DNA of 34,222 bases from Candidatus Electrothrix gigas. Lineage in GTDB: Bacteria; Desulfobacterota; Desulfobulbia; Desulfobulbales; Desulfobulbaceae. A program made the position numbers and the translations under genes. Within the stretch, counting starts at the first letter, position 1. Each line of letters begins with the position of its first letter. The notes beneath the pieces are model-generated. The model was not told the origin of the DNA. It did not search any database and saw nothing but the letters and a program-made list of their open reading frames with translations. The stretch is from contig QYLO01000038.1 of NCBI GenBank assembly GCA_022766165.1, positions 1-34,222 of the forward strand, read 5' to 3'. Positions 17,189 through 24,537 of this stretch are shown in pieces.

Positions 17189-17217
17189 GTAATAATCAAT
17201 GCAAGGCTTTTCGTCAA
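17189..17217 (-). promoter_or_regulatory. Sigma-70-type promoter of tRNA-Leu
   Basis: On the minus strand TTGACG (-35) and TATTAC (-10) are 17 bp apart, and the tRNA begins 14 bp after the -10. The -35 hexamer and the spacing equal those of the tRNA-Val promoter at 11077-11105. Confidence 0.75.
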
Positions 17218-17329
17218 GAGAGGGTTGTGCAAAAAAGAACAGTATAGCTGATTAGCTGATTTATTCCTTGCTAAAGGCAAAAAGCAGGCTTCCCCTTGCG
17301 CCTTCATTGGGGTATATTGTTTAAAAAAT

Positions 17330-17377
17330 ATTGTCCTGACTACTGACGCTTTCTTGCTGCGTTTTTGTCGGGACAAT
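17330..17377 (+). promoter_or_regulatory. Leader hairpin immediately upstream of queD
   Basis: ATTGTCCTGAC (17330-17340) pairs with GTCGGGACAAT (17367-17377) over eleven positions (one G-U), and an inner ACGC/GCGT helix can form within the 26-nt loop. It ends about 18 bp before the queD ribosome binding site AAAGGA. It does not show the sequence patterns of preQ1-I or preQ1-II riboswitches that I know, so its role in regulating queuosine genes is only a possibility. The remainder of 17218-17406 shows no gene. Confidence 0.4.
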
Positions 17378-17406
17378 CCAAACTCGGTATTTAAAAAGGA
17401 TTTTTT

Positions 17407-17778
17407 ATGTATGATATTTTTATAAAAACACATTTTTCCGGTGGCCATCATCTACGGAATTACCCTGGTAACTGTGAAAAGCCGCACGGTCATAACTGGA
17501 AGGTCAAGGTCTCGGTGCGGGTTCATGAACTGGACGAGTTGGGGATGGGAATTGATTTTAAGGTGTTAAAGGAAAAGGTCAACACGGTTGTTGATGCGTT
17601 AGACCACTGTGATTTGAATGAACATCCTGCGTTTCAGGATCGTAATCCCTCTTCCGAGCATATTGCGGCCTTTCTTTTTAATCAGTTGACAGAGCTGTTC
17701 ACAACGGATCGTTACGCTCTCTTTTCTGTGGAAGTTCGGGAAACCGATACCAGCGGTGTCATTTATTACGGTGTGTGA
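17407..17778 (+). CDS. queD: 6-carboxy-5,6,7,8-tetrahydropterin synthase QueD
   Basis: The 123-residue protein is of the 6-pyruvoyl-tetrahydropterin synthase family. Zinc-binding histidines are visible in FSGGHHLRNY (His14/15) and KPHGHNW (His27, His29), with the catalytic Cys23 in GNCEKPHGHNW; ALDHCDLNEHP and VRETDTSGV supply the remaining conserved His and Glu. It converts dihydroneopterin triphosphate to 6-carboxytetrahydropterin, the second step of 7-deazaguanine (queuosine) synthesis. RBS AAAGGA precedes the ATG. queE overlaps its end, so the two form an operon for successive steps. Confidence 0.93.
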   Translation: MYDIFIKTHFSGGHHLRNYPGNCEKPHGHNWKVKVSVRVHELDELGMGIDFKVLKEKVNTVVDALDHCDLNEHPAFQDRNPSSEHIAAFLFNQLTELFTTDRYALFSVEVRETDTSGVIYYGV

Positions 17779-18484
17779 TATTGATACACTGCTCGTTTCT
17801 GAGCTGTTTTACTCTATTCAGGGCGAATCCACCCGTGCTGGACTTCCCTGTGTCTTTCTTCGCCTGTGTGGCTGCAATTTGCGCTGTTCGTACTGTGATT
17901 CTCAATACACTTGGGATGAAGAGGGCAGGGCGATGGATCTGGAGCAAGTTTCCGCTTGGCTGAAGGATTTTCCTGGCGTTATGATGGAAATTACCGGCGG
18001 TGAACCGCTCTTGCAAGAGGCTGTATACCCTCTCCTGCAAGAACTTGTTACAGAGGGGCGAGAGGTCTTGTTGGAAACTGGCGGTAGTCTGCCTATTGAG
18101 CGGGTTCCAACAGCAGTTGGTATTATCCTTGATCTGAAAACCCCAGATTCTGGCATGGCGAATCAGAATCACTGGCATAATTTTGCTGTGCTGGAGCAAC
18201 GCCAACAACAACGTCAGGAGCAAGGTCAGGAGCAAGATCAGGCCGGTAGTGAAAATCCTGATGAGGTGAAGTTTGTCCTCTGTTCGCCCGAAGATGTTGC
18301 CTGGGCCGTGGATATTGTCCGGCAGTATAGACTGACTGAGCTGGTGCCAGTTCTTTTTTCCCCGGTGATTGATCGGCTTTCCCCAGCCCTGTTAGCTGAT
18401 CTGCTCTTGCAGGAACAACTACCAATCAGGTTGCAACTGCAACTGCACACTCAAATTTGGCCGGATATTTCAAGAGGGGTGTAA
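17756..18484 (+). CDS. queE: 7-carboxy-7-deazaguanine synthase QueE (radical SAM)
   Basis: The radical-SAM cluster motif CxxxCxxC is Cys40, Cys44 and Cys47 in LCGCNLRCSYCDSQYTW, preceded by the QueE signature SELFYSIQGEST and followed by EITGGEPLLQ. The enzyme turns 6-carboxytetrahydropterin, made by QueD, into 7-carboxy-7-deazaguanine. The start is uncertain: GTG at 17756 gives 242 residues, another GTG at 17771 gives 237; neither has a clear ribosome binding site, and both overlap queD, so coupling is likely. Unusually, residues 147-163 form a glutamine-rich stretch (EQRQQQRQEQGQEQDQ) between core strands, which makes the protein longer than most QueE proteins. Confidence 0.92.
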   Translation: MSFITVCDIDTLLVSELFYSIQGESTRAGLPCVFLRLCGCNLRCSYCDSQYTWDEEGRAMDLEQVSAWLKDFPGVMMEITGGEPLLQEAVYPLLQELVTEGREVLLETGGSLPIERVPTAVGIILDLKTPDSGMANQNHWHNFAVLEQRQQQRQEQGQEQDQAGSENPDEVKFVLCSPEDVAWAVDIVRQYRLTELVPVLFSPVIDRLSPALLADLLLQEQLPIRLQLQLHTQIWPDISRGV

Positions 18485-18557
18485 GGCTGTATCGACCGTA
18501 TCTCGACCGTATCAACAACACCTTTTCATTTTTTAAAATTTAATCAACCTCAACAAT

Positions 18558-19835
18558 ATGCCTGACATTCATTCAACAAAGTTAGCTGTTATCGGCCTTG
18601 GTTACGTTGGCTTACCGCTGGCTGTGGAGTTCAGCAAAAAAATGCCCTGTATCGGTTTTGATCTCAAAGAACAGCGCATTGCAGAGTTGAACCAGGGCCT
18701 TGACGTCACCCAGGAGGTACCTTCAGAGGAACTCGTCCATGCCGAGCAGCTTCGATTCACCTCGCTTCTTGAAGAACTGCAAGAGTGTAATGTCTTTATC
18801 ATTGCCGTGCCGACCCCAATTGATGTCAGTAAACGACCGGATCTGAGGCCGTTAAAAGGAGCCTCGCACACAGTGGCCCAGGTTTTACAACCCGGTGATG
18901 TGGTAATCTACGAGTCAACAGTCTATCCCGGAGCAACTGAAGAGGTCTGTATCCCGATTCTGGAAAAGGTATCTGGCCTAGTCTATAATCAGGATTTTTT
19001 TGTAGGCTACAGTCCAGAGCGGATTAATCCAGGTGATCACGAGCATCGATTGCCAACTATAGTCAAGGTAACCTCTGGCTCAACCCCAAAGATCGCTGAT
19101 TTTGTTGATGAGCTGTACCAGACCATCATCACCGCAGGGACCTTTAAGGCCACCAGTATTCGGGTGGCTGAGGCGGCAAAGGTCATTGAAAATACCCAGC
19201 GTGATGTCAATATTGCCCTGGTCAATGAACTGGCTTTGATCTTTAACCGTCTGGGAATTAACACCCACGAGGTGCTGGAGGCAGCAGGTACGAAATGGAA
19301 TTTTCTGCCCTTTCGGCCTGGTTTAGTTGGGGGACATTGTATTGGAGTTGATCCCTATTATCTCACCCATAAGGCCCAGCAGGTTGGCTATCATCCAGAG
19401 ATGATCCTTGCTGGACGACGACTAAATGACGACATGGGTCGCTATATTGCCTCACAAGTGGTTAAATTGATGCTCATGAAGCGCATTCACGTGGCAGATG
19501 CCAAAATTCTTGTCCTTGGCCTCACCTTTAAGGAGAACTGTCCAGATTTACGTAATACCCGTGTCACAGATATTATTGATGAACTCAGTTCTTATGGAGC
19601 CAGTATAGAGGTCTATGACCCTTGGGCTGACCCGCAAGAGGCCCAGCAGTATTATGGGGTCACTACGATTGAAGATTTAGGAGAAAACCGATATGATGCC
19701 GTAGTGTTAGCTGTTGCGCATCAGGAGTTTATGCAATTTACTCAAGAGGAAGTAGACCGAATAACCCGACCTCATTTTGTGGTCTATGATGTCAAGAATA
19801 TCTTGGCAAAGGGTTTGGCTGATGGAACTCTATAA
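18558..19835 (+). CDS. Nucleotide-sugar dehydrogenase, UDP-N-acetylhexosamine 6-dehydrogenase type (TviB/WbpA-like)
   Basis: The 425-residue protein opens with the NAD-binding [13 protein letters not shown] (GxGxxG at 13-18). The C-terminal part has the catalytic Cys261 in [16 protein letters not shown] and the UDP-binding stretch [15 protein letters not shown]. The [15 protein letters not shown] segment and overall length fit the subfamily that oxidises UDP-N-acetyl-galactosamine or -glucosamine to the uronic acid (TviB, WbpA, WbpO) rather than UDP-glucose dehydrogenase. The product would feed surface polysaccharide or O-antigen synthesis, but no other polysaccharide gene is adjacent. The ribosome binding site is weak. 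The gene begins 73 bp after queE. Confidence 0.88.
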   Translation: MPDIHSTKLAVIGLGYVGLPLAVEFSKKMPCIGFDLKEQRIAELNQGLDVTQEVPSEELVHAEQLRFTSLLEELQECNVFIIAVPTPIDVSKRPDLRPLKGASHTVAQVLQPGDVVIYESTVYPGATEEVCIPILEKVSGLVYNQDFFVGYSPERINPGDHEHRLPTIVKVTSGSTPKIADFVDELYQTIITAGTFKATSIRVAEAAKVIENTQRDVNIALVNELALIFNRLGINTHEVLEAAGTKWNFLPFRPGLVGGHCIGVDPYYLTHKAQQVGYHPEMILAGRRLNDDMGRYIASQVVKLMLMKRIHVADAKILVLGLTFKENCPDLRNTRVTDIIDELSSYGASIEVYDPWADPQEAQQYYGVTTIEDLGENRYDAVVLAVAHQEFMQFTQEEVDRITRPHFVVYDVKNILAKGLADGTL

Positions 19836-19878
19836 CCCCTTCACTAGGCCCTTCCCCCCCTTCTCTCCCCCTTTTTTT
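19836..19878. repeat. Homopyrimidine tract upstream of the SPL-family gene
   Basis: Apart from a short CACTAGG interruption the 43 bp directly after the dehydrogenase stop are only C and T, including CCCC, CCC, CCCCCCC and CCCCC blocks and a final run of seven T. The minus strand therefore has four G-blocks with short gaps, able in principle to form a G-quadruplex or triplex. No hairpin precedes the T-run, so it is not a classical terminator. Confidence 0.7.
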
Positions 19879-19899
19879 GATTTGTTAGGTTAAAAAATA

Positions 19900-21075
19900 A
19901 TGTCTTACGGTGACCCGGCAAAGTATATCACTCAGCTTTATATGACTGAAGAGTGCAGGCAAAATGCCTATGCTCAAGAAATTATTCAGCGGAGCAAGTT
20001 GCCTGTTACGGTTATTAAAGATCAACAGCAACCTGATATTGCAGGAGTTTACCCAGAAAATTTAACGCAGGGCAAACACTGTCTCCTGCTCTGTCGTTAT
20101 CAAGGCAAATTTTTTAAGCCCTGTCCTGGCACCCGTGAGTACACCTGCTGTGAATATCAGGTACTCAATATTGGCATGGGTTGCCCTATGGACTGTGTGT
20201 ACTGCATTCTCCAAGCCTATTTGAACAATCCTTGGATTAGCTTTTTTGTCAATATTGAAGATCTGTTTGCAGATATGGACGCAGCGTTTGCTGCCGCTGA
20301 TACTGCTGACCCGCAGACCTTTCTTCGAATCGGAACAGGTGAGTTTACCGACAGTCTAGCCCTGGACAGCTTAACTCATTTCAGTCCCCTGTTGGTCAAC
20401 TACATGCGGGATAAGCAAAATGCAGTGCTGGAGCTGAAATCAAAATCCGTGGTTATTGATAACCTGCAAGGGCTGGATCACGGTGGCCGTACCTTAGTGG
20501 CTTGGTCTCTGAACAGTCCTCCTATTATGGCACAGGAAGAAATTCGGTCAGCCAGTTTGGAAGAACGTTTAGCCGCTGCTGTCCGTTGCGCTGACTGGGG
20601 GTATAGACTGGCCTTTCATTTTGATCCGATTATCTGGCATCAGGGCTGGCAAGAGGGGTATCGGACAACCATTCGACGATTGTTTGACAAGGTACCAGCA
20701 GACCGTATTGCCTGGATTAGTCTCGGTGCATTACGCTATTTACCTTCATTACAAGCCATTGCAGCGGAACGATTTCCTCAGTCCAACTTTTTTTATGAAG
20801 AGTTTGTTGAAGGTTTGGACGGTAAGGCCCGCTATTTTATGAGTCAACGGGTTGAGATGTATAAGCTTATCGCCGATGAGCTGGCTCGTTTTGCAGATCC
20901 AGCCACCTGCATTTATTTCTGTATGGAGAGCGAAAATATCTGGCAAGAGGTCTTTGGCTACACCCCGTCAGAGCAGGGTGGTTTGCGGGCCATGTTGGAT
21001 CGCAGTGTGCAGCCGGATTTTAAACTTAAGGGGAAGGGGGAAGGGGGAAACTGTTCTGCTACCCAGTACGTATAA
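19900..21075 (+). CDS. SPL (spore photoproduct lyase) family radical SAM protein
   Basis: The 391-residue protein has the radical-SAM motif as Cys95, Cys99, Cys102 in MGCPMDCVYCILQAYL and the SPL-family stretches RIGTGEFTDSLALD, LELKSKS, VAWSLNSPP, RLAFHFDPII, WISLGALRY and FFYEEFVEGLDGKARYF. In spore formers the family repairs UV-made thymine dimers. Here no cysteine is present between residue 102 and about 232, so the additional cysteine used as a hydrogen donor by Bacillus SPL (Cys141) appears to be missing, and the neighbours give no sign of sporulation; the real substrate may differ. The C-terminal tail (LKGKGEGGN) is encoded by a G-rich tract. The last 17 bp overlap the convergent gene at 21059. 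Confidence 0.85.
   Translation: MSYGDPAKYITQLYMTEECRQNAYAQEIIQRSKLPVTVIKDQQQPDIAGVYPENLTQGKHCLLLCRYQGKFFKPCPGTREYTCCEYQVLNIGMGCPMDCVYCILQAYLNNPWISFFVNIEDLFADMDAAFAAADTADPQTFLRIGTGEFTDSLALDSLTHFSPLLVNYMRDKQNAVLELKSKSVVIDNLQGLDHGGRTLVAWSLNSPPIMAQEEIRSASLEERLAAAVRCADWGYRLAFHFDPIIWHQGWQEGYRTTIRRLFDKVPADRIAWISLGALRYLPSLQAIAAERFPQSNFFYEEFVEGLDGKARYFMSQRVEMYKLIADELARFADPATCIYFCMESENIWQEVFGYTPSEQGGLRAMLDRSVQPDFKLKGKGEGGNCSATQYV
21028..21050. repeat. Homopurine tract in the 3' end of the SPL-family gene
   Basis: Three G-blocks (GGGG, GGGGG, GGGGG) separated by AA. It encodes the KGKGEGG tail and is nearly the complement of the C/T tract before the gene at 19836-19878, so the gene is bounded by inverted, length-variable homopolymer blocks. 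Such tracts are prone to slippage. Confidence 0.75.
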
Positions 21076-21583
21076 GGTCATCAAGTTTGATGTCAGAATT
21101 ACGTTCCTGGATAACACGCCCGAAAAGTTCCCAGATGTACTCAAGACGGTGTGAGAGTCCTGGGTCTGGATTTTTCCATTGAAATCGTGATCGTTGAGGA
21201 CAAAAGACTTCCCCCAATTCAATAATAAACAGAATGTCTCTACTCATGATGCGGGCCGATGATTTCGGGGGTTGAAGGACAGAAAAAGATATTGAGGAGA
21301 GTATGTTAAGAGCCTTTACATATCCTTTTCTATCCATCAGGCAGTCCGTCCTCCGGTTGTCTCGGATGATGCATGCATTAAATATACTTTTTTGATCAGT
21401 ATAGGGCATGGAAAGTGCTATTGTTCGAGAGATAATAAAATTTTCATCCCTGATTCTCACGGTTATGGCCAGCCTGCGAGGCCAGTCGTCTTCATGGGGT
21501 GACACAGCTTGATGATGTACACCTTTTTTCTTCATATTGCTTTGCCACCTCTTGAATACATCACGAAACTCTTTGGTGGACAT
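21059..21583 (-). CDS. Unrecognised protein downstream of a methyltransferase
   Basis: A 174-residue protein I do not recognise. It is rich in charged residues, with no signal peptide or membrane helix. It contains DDWPRRLAITVRIRDENFI near the start, MSRDILFIIELGEVF in the middle and HRLEYIWELFGRVIQERNSD at the end. The start at ATG 21583 has a poor ribosome binding site; an ATG 16 codons later (21535) follows AGAGGTGGCAAAGCAAT and may be the real start. The gene follows the methyltransferase stop by 12 bp, suggesting one operon, and its end overlaps the convergent SPL-family gene by 17 bp. The long open frame and operon position make it probably real. Confidence 0.6.
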   Translation of the reverse strand: MSTKEFRDVFKRWQSNMKKKGVHHQAVSPHEDDWPRRLAITVRIRDENFIISRTIALSMPYTDQKSIFNACIIRDNRRTDCLMDRKGYVKALNILSSISFSVLQPPKSSARIMSRDILFIIELGEVFCPQRSRFQWKNPDPGLSHRLEYIWELFGRVIQERNSDIKLDDLIRTG

Positions 21584-21595
21584 ATTTGATAAGTC

Positions 21596-22195
21596 TTACC
21601 TTATTCGCATCAGGCAATGCCAAAATCTGAGAGGTTCAGGCTGCTTCGGTGAAGGCTTGAGTACGGATTGCAGACTCAGGATTTCAAAGGACGGCTCCAC
21701 AGCCCTGCATATCTCAGTAGCAGAGAGCCGAGGTGGTCCTTTTTCTTTTGGAGATATCTGGTCTTTGTTGCCGATCAGACTCAGCCAGAAGCTCCCCGGT
21801 TTAAGATGGGTTGCAACCTGCTGGACAAATTTCTTTTGCGCCTCTTCTCCTGCTGTGCAATGAAAACAGCCTCGATCAAAGAGCAGGTCAAACTGCCCTG
21901 CCGGAGTGCAGGTAAGAAAGTCAGCCTTGAGCAGACGGCACTGCACCTTATGTTGTGTGCAGCGTTGTTCTGCCAAGGCAAGAGCCCTGTCTGAGATGTC
22001 GATTGCAGTCACTTCCAAGCCCTGTTTGGCCAGCCAAACTGCATTGGTGCCTGTGCCGCAACCGATTTCCAGCACCCTCTTAATACTGTTCGGCCATTGG
22101 GAGATCAGGTTGATGAGGGCTATCTCTGCCATGCCGGTGTCCCAGGGCATATCGTTGTCATTGTAACGCTTATCCCAGTCTGTCTTTTTTTTCAT
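21596..22195 (-). CDS. Class I SAM-dependent methyltransferase (thiopurine-methyltransferase/TehB-like)
   Basis: The 199-residue protein starts KKKTDWDKRYNDNDMPWDTG, the opening seen in thiopurine methyltransferase and TehB-like enzymes, and has the SAM-binding motif I VLEIGCGTGTNAVWLA near residues 41-56, the acidic loop VTAIDISDRAL and motif FDLLFDRGCFHC. It methylates a small molecule or ion; in this subfamily metalloids (tellurite, selenite) and thiols are known substrates, but none can be chosen here. RBS AGGAG lies five bases before the ATG. The unrecognised 174-residue protein follows closely. Confidence 0.82.
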   Translation of the reverse strand: MKKKTDWDKRYNDNDMPWDTGMAEIALINLISQWPNSIKRVLEIGCGTGTNAVWLAKQGLEVTAIDISDRALALAEQRCTQHKVQCRLLKADFLTCTPAGQFDLLFDRGCFHCTAGEEAQKKFVQQVATHLKPGSFWLSLIGNKDQISPKEKGPPRLSATEICRAVEPSFEILSLQSVLKPSPKQPEPLRFWHCLMRIR

Positions 22196-22261
22196 GTTGC
22201 TCCTTTTTTTTATTATCCCCTCGGGGGAGGGTACGTTGCTATACAGTTTTATAAAAATCCC

Positions 22262-23374
22262 CTACTCAAACGCCTGAAAGGTGCGCATGAACCGGCGGTC
22301 AATCCAATCCTTGACAAAAAAGGCCAGTCTTCCACCCACTACAACAGACCATTTGCTCAAAATCCCCGTGTTATCGCCGAGGTTAAAGATAAGCAGGTAT
22401 TTTCCGCCCGGTTCAAAGGCACGCAGGCGTTCTCCGGTCAAAGAGGCCATAAGGTTATGCTTGAGGAGAGGGTTCTGGCGAACAGCATACACCCCTACCT
22501 TGTCCAGTGGTCTGTCCTGGAAATCAATACAGTCACCACCGCCAAAAATATTCTTGTATTGGGTACTGTGCAGGTAGCGATTCACCAGCATACCGCCTTG
22601 CGGGCCAGTGGGAATGCCAGATTCGCCAATGACCCTGTTTGGTCGCACCCCCACGGCCACAAAGATAAGATCAACGTCATATCTTGTACCCTGTGCATCA
22701 GTGAGCTGGCCTGTTTGTATCTCTGCAATCCGGCAGTTTTTCATAACCTTGATGGATCGGGCGGCAAGTGAGGTAGCAGCCCGCTGTTGCACGCCTGTTG
22801 GATGAGAGGGCAGGAGAGAACGACCAGCAAAGACGGTAATGACTGGTTCGTGCATATTTGGCTCCTGCCCAAGCCGCCAGATATTGCCTGCAATCTCTAC
22901 AGCGGACGGCCCACTGCCCACTACTGCGATCTTAATATTTTTTTTCGTACTCAGCTCACGGATGCGCTGTGCGGCTCGGTAGAGTCGTTCAATGGGTTTG
23001 ACCAAAAAAATATCATCCAGTGAACCTTGAACCAAGTCGTCTGGAACCTGACTGCCAAGATTGCAGGAAAGGGCATCATAGGGAATGACTTCCCCGGAGC
23101 TGAGTTGAACAGTTTGCTGAACAGGCTCAATCCTGATCACTTGAGACTGCTTAAAGATCCCGCCTTTTTTTTCTACTAGATCACGGGTGGCAAAACGGAT
23201 TTCCTCTGGTCGATATATGCCGCCTAACATGCCCGGCCCCATGCCAGAGTAATAATGATGCGTATCCGGGCCAATCACTGTCACCTCAAAGCCCTTGTTG
23301 GTAAATTCGTCCAGATGGGCCAAGGTCAGCATGTGGGCATGACCACCACCGGCAAGCACTAACTTTTTATTCAT
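22262..23374 (-). CDS. NAD/FAD-dependent oxidoreductase of the SelD-N-terminal / NDH-2-like type
   Basis: The 370-residue flavoprotein opens KKLVLAGGGHAHMLTLAHLD and continues VIGPDTHHYYSGMGPGMLGG, which matches the pyridine-nucleotide-disulfide oxidoreductase family that is fused to or encoded with selenophosphate synthetase in many bacteria, here without the SelD part. The second dinucleotide fold IKIAVVGSGPSAVEIAGNI lies near 149-167, and KNIFGGGDCIDF is the C-terminal FAD motif. There is no CxxC redox pair. It could act as a type II NADH or sulfide-related quinone reductase; the C-terminal basic/aromatic stretch (FFVKDWIDRRFM) may touch the membrane. The rhodanese-ferritin gene is 44 bp upstream on the same strand, so they are likely co-transcribed. 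Confidence 0.8.
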   Translation of the reverse strand: MNKKLVLAGGGHAHMLTLAHLDEFTNKGFEVTVIGPDTHHYYSGMGPGMLGGIYRPEEIRFATRDLVEKKGGIFKQSQVIRIEPVQQTVQLSSGEVIPYDALSCNLGSQVPDDLVQGSLDDIFLVKPIERLYRAAQRIRELSTKKNIKIAVVGSGPSAVEIAGNIWRLGQEPNMHEPVITVFAGRSLLPSHPTGVQQRAATSLAARSIKVMKNCRIAEIQTGQLTDAQGTRYDVDLIFVAVGVRPNRVIGESGIPTGPQGGMLVNRYLHSTQYKNIFGGGDCIDFQDRPLDKVGVYAVRQNPLLKHNLMASLTGERLRAFEPGGKYLLIFNLGDNTGILSKWSVVVGGRLAFFVKDWIDRRFMRTFQAFE

Positions 23375-23418
23375 GATATATGTTCTCGTTCAAAGCTGTT
23401 CATATCATACGATTTTGT

Positions 23419-24246
23419 CTAAGCGTCTAAGAGGCCACCGAGTAACTTTAAGTGGGTGCGTTCTTCCTCGGCAATCCGCTTGAGTGTCTGCTTCGTGTTT
23501 TCCTGCGAGCAGTTATCAGCAGCTCGAAGATAGAGATCAAGAGCCTGAGCCTCAATAGCCATTGCCAACGAGATAACCTCAGTGGCTTGAGTAAAGTCAG
23601 TTGGATAGAGGGCAAGGTACTCGTCTGTTGTCAGACCACCTTCCATTGCCTGCGTTGCTGCATTATCTTCAAATGCCTCTCGACTCAGGGCATCAGGCGC
23701 AACCTGTTCGTACTCGGCAAAGAGCCGGTCCTGATGTTTTACCTCAATCGCACTGAGTTGACCAAATAAGGCTTTGATATCCTCCTGCGTGACTCGAGCT
23801 TGCATTGAGATATAGAAATTTCGGAGGCCATCCTCAAGGGCATAGGCAATCAGGAGAACTTCTACGATGTCCTCTTTCCCAGAAAACAGAGCTAAACCTG
23901 TCTCTTTGGTTCCAACAGCCGTATTACTGTCCCAGGCTTTTATGCCACCAGCCATATTAATAACCTCGGAAAAACCCTTTCCTGCCAACATCTGCGCAGC
24001 AACTCGGCTGCGTCCACCAATGGCGCAGTACACCACAGTGGGCTTGCCAGGATCAAGCTCCTTGCTGCGTTCAGCCAGGTCTGCCACTGGGATGAGTTTG
24101 GCACCTGGGATATGCCCGCTTTTATATTCACCAGGCTGACGGACATCAACAAGAGTATACTCATCAGTAGAAAGATCGTTCAGGTACGCTCTGATTTCTG
24201 GTGCGTTAAGTGATTTTACTGGGGTAAGGAATTGTTTCCAGCGCAT
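23419..24246 (-). CDS. Rhodanese domain fused to a ferritin-like (rubrerythrin-type) domain
   Basis: The 275-residue protein has two parts. Residues 12-110 are a rhodanese: LVDVRQPGEYKSGHIPGA, then catalytic Cys74 in VVYCAIGGRSRVAA and MAGGIKAW. Residues about 125-275 form a four-helix ferritin-like domain with putative iron ligands in ALEDGLRNFY, IEVKHQDRLF, AIEAQALDLY and EEERTHLKLLGG. Rhodaneses carry sulfane sulfur; the diiron domain would handle oxygen or peroxide, so the fusion points to sulfur transfer under oxidative stress. It lies 44 bp before the flavoprotein gene, which suggests a joint redox chain. No signal peptide. The start ATG has only a weak purine-rich site; four 11-bp repeats lie upstream. 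Confidence 0.85.
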   Translation of the reverse strand: MRWKQFLTPVKSLNAPEIRAYLNDLSTDEYTLVDVRQPGEYKSGHIPGAKLIPVADLAERSKELDPGKPTVVYCAIGGRSRVAAQMLAGKGFSEVINMAGGIKAWDSNTAVGTKETGLALFSGKEDIVEVLLIAYALEDGLRNFYISMQARVTQEDIKALFGQLSAIEVKHQDRLFAEYEQVAPDALSREAFEDNAATQAMEGGLTTDEYLALYPTDFTQATEVISLAMAIEAQALDLYLRAADNCSQENTKQTLKRIAEEERTHLKLLGGLLDA

Positions 24247-24290
24247 AGTCTTTTTCTTTGTTTTTGTTGGTTATTTAAATCGAAATGAAA

Positions 24291-24334
24291 AACAGGTACA
24301 GCTACCGTGCAATGACGGTACAACTACGGTACAA
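24291..24334. repeat. Four imperfect 11-bp tandem repeats upstream of the rhodanese-ferritin gene
   Basis: Units AACAGGTACAG, CTACCGTGCAA, TGACGGTACAA and CTACGGTACAA follow each other without gaps. The period equals about one turn of the helix, which would place protein contacts on one face. They lie 45-88 bp before the start codon, in promoter position. Confidence 0.65.
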
Positions 24335-24537
24335 CAGGCTTTCATATTGGAGAATACCGGACAGGAAAGGATGTCGCAAGAGGATTGCATAGAGGATTGT
24401 ATAGACGAGGAGGGACGCCCTACAGAGAGCTTGAAGCTCTGAGGAGGCTCTGAGACCCTGCAACGTGATATAACCTCGTTCCAGGGCCTCCTGACTTCAT
24501 GATCAGTACATTGTTACGATTATTACTATTATGACTA
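24335..24537. other. Intergenic region with small repeats and hairpins
   Basis: No gene is seen. Notable elements are a 12-bp unit present twice in tandem (AGAGGATTGCAT then AGAGGATTGTAT, 24379-24402), the near-perfect hairpin AGAGCTT-G-AAGCTCT near 24426-24440, and a larger inverted arrangement GGAGG...CCCTG / CAGGG.CCTCC between about 24441 and 24491. It follows the CAP-protein gene and may include its terminator, although no T-run is attached. Confidence 0.5.

Noticed and set aside
17330..17377. Direct call of a preQ1 riboswitch before queD
   Set aside because: The stem lacks the A-rich tail and loop sequences of preQ1-I and the pseudoknot marks of preQ1-II, so only a generic structured leader is reported.
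16981..17451. A 156-codon minus-strand frame over the tRNA-Leu region
   Set aside because: It reads straight through tRNA-Leu and into the queD start; chance open frame.
19861..19880. C/T tract with T7 as a terminator of the nucleotide-sugar dehydrogenase gene
   Set aside because: No inverted repeat precedes the T-run.
24291..24402. Short repeats considered as a CRISPR array
   Set aside because: Units are 11-12 bp, contiguous and without spacers; no cas genes are present in the window.
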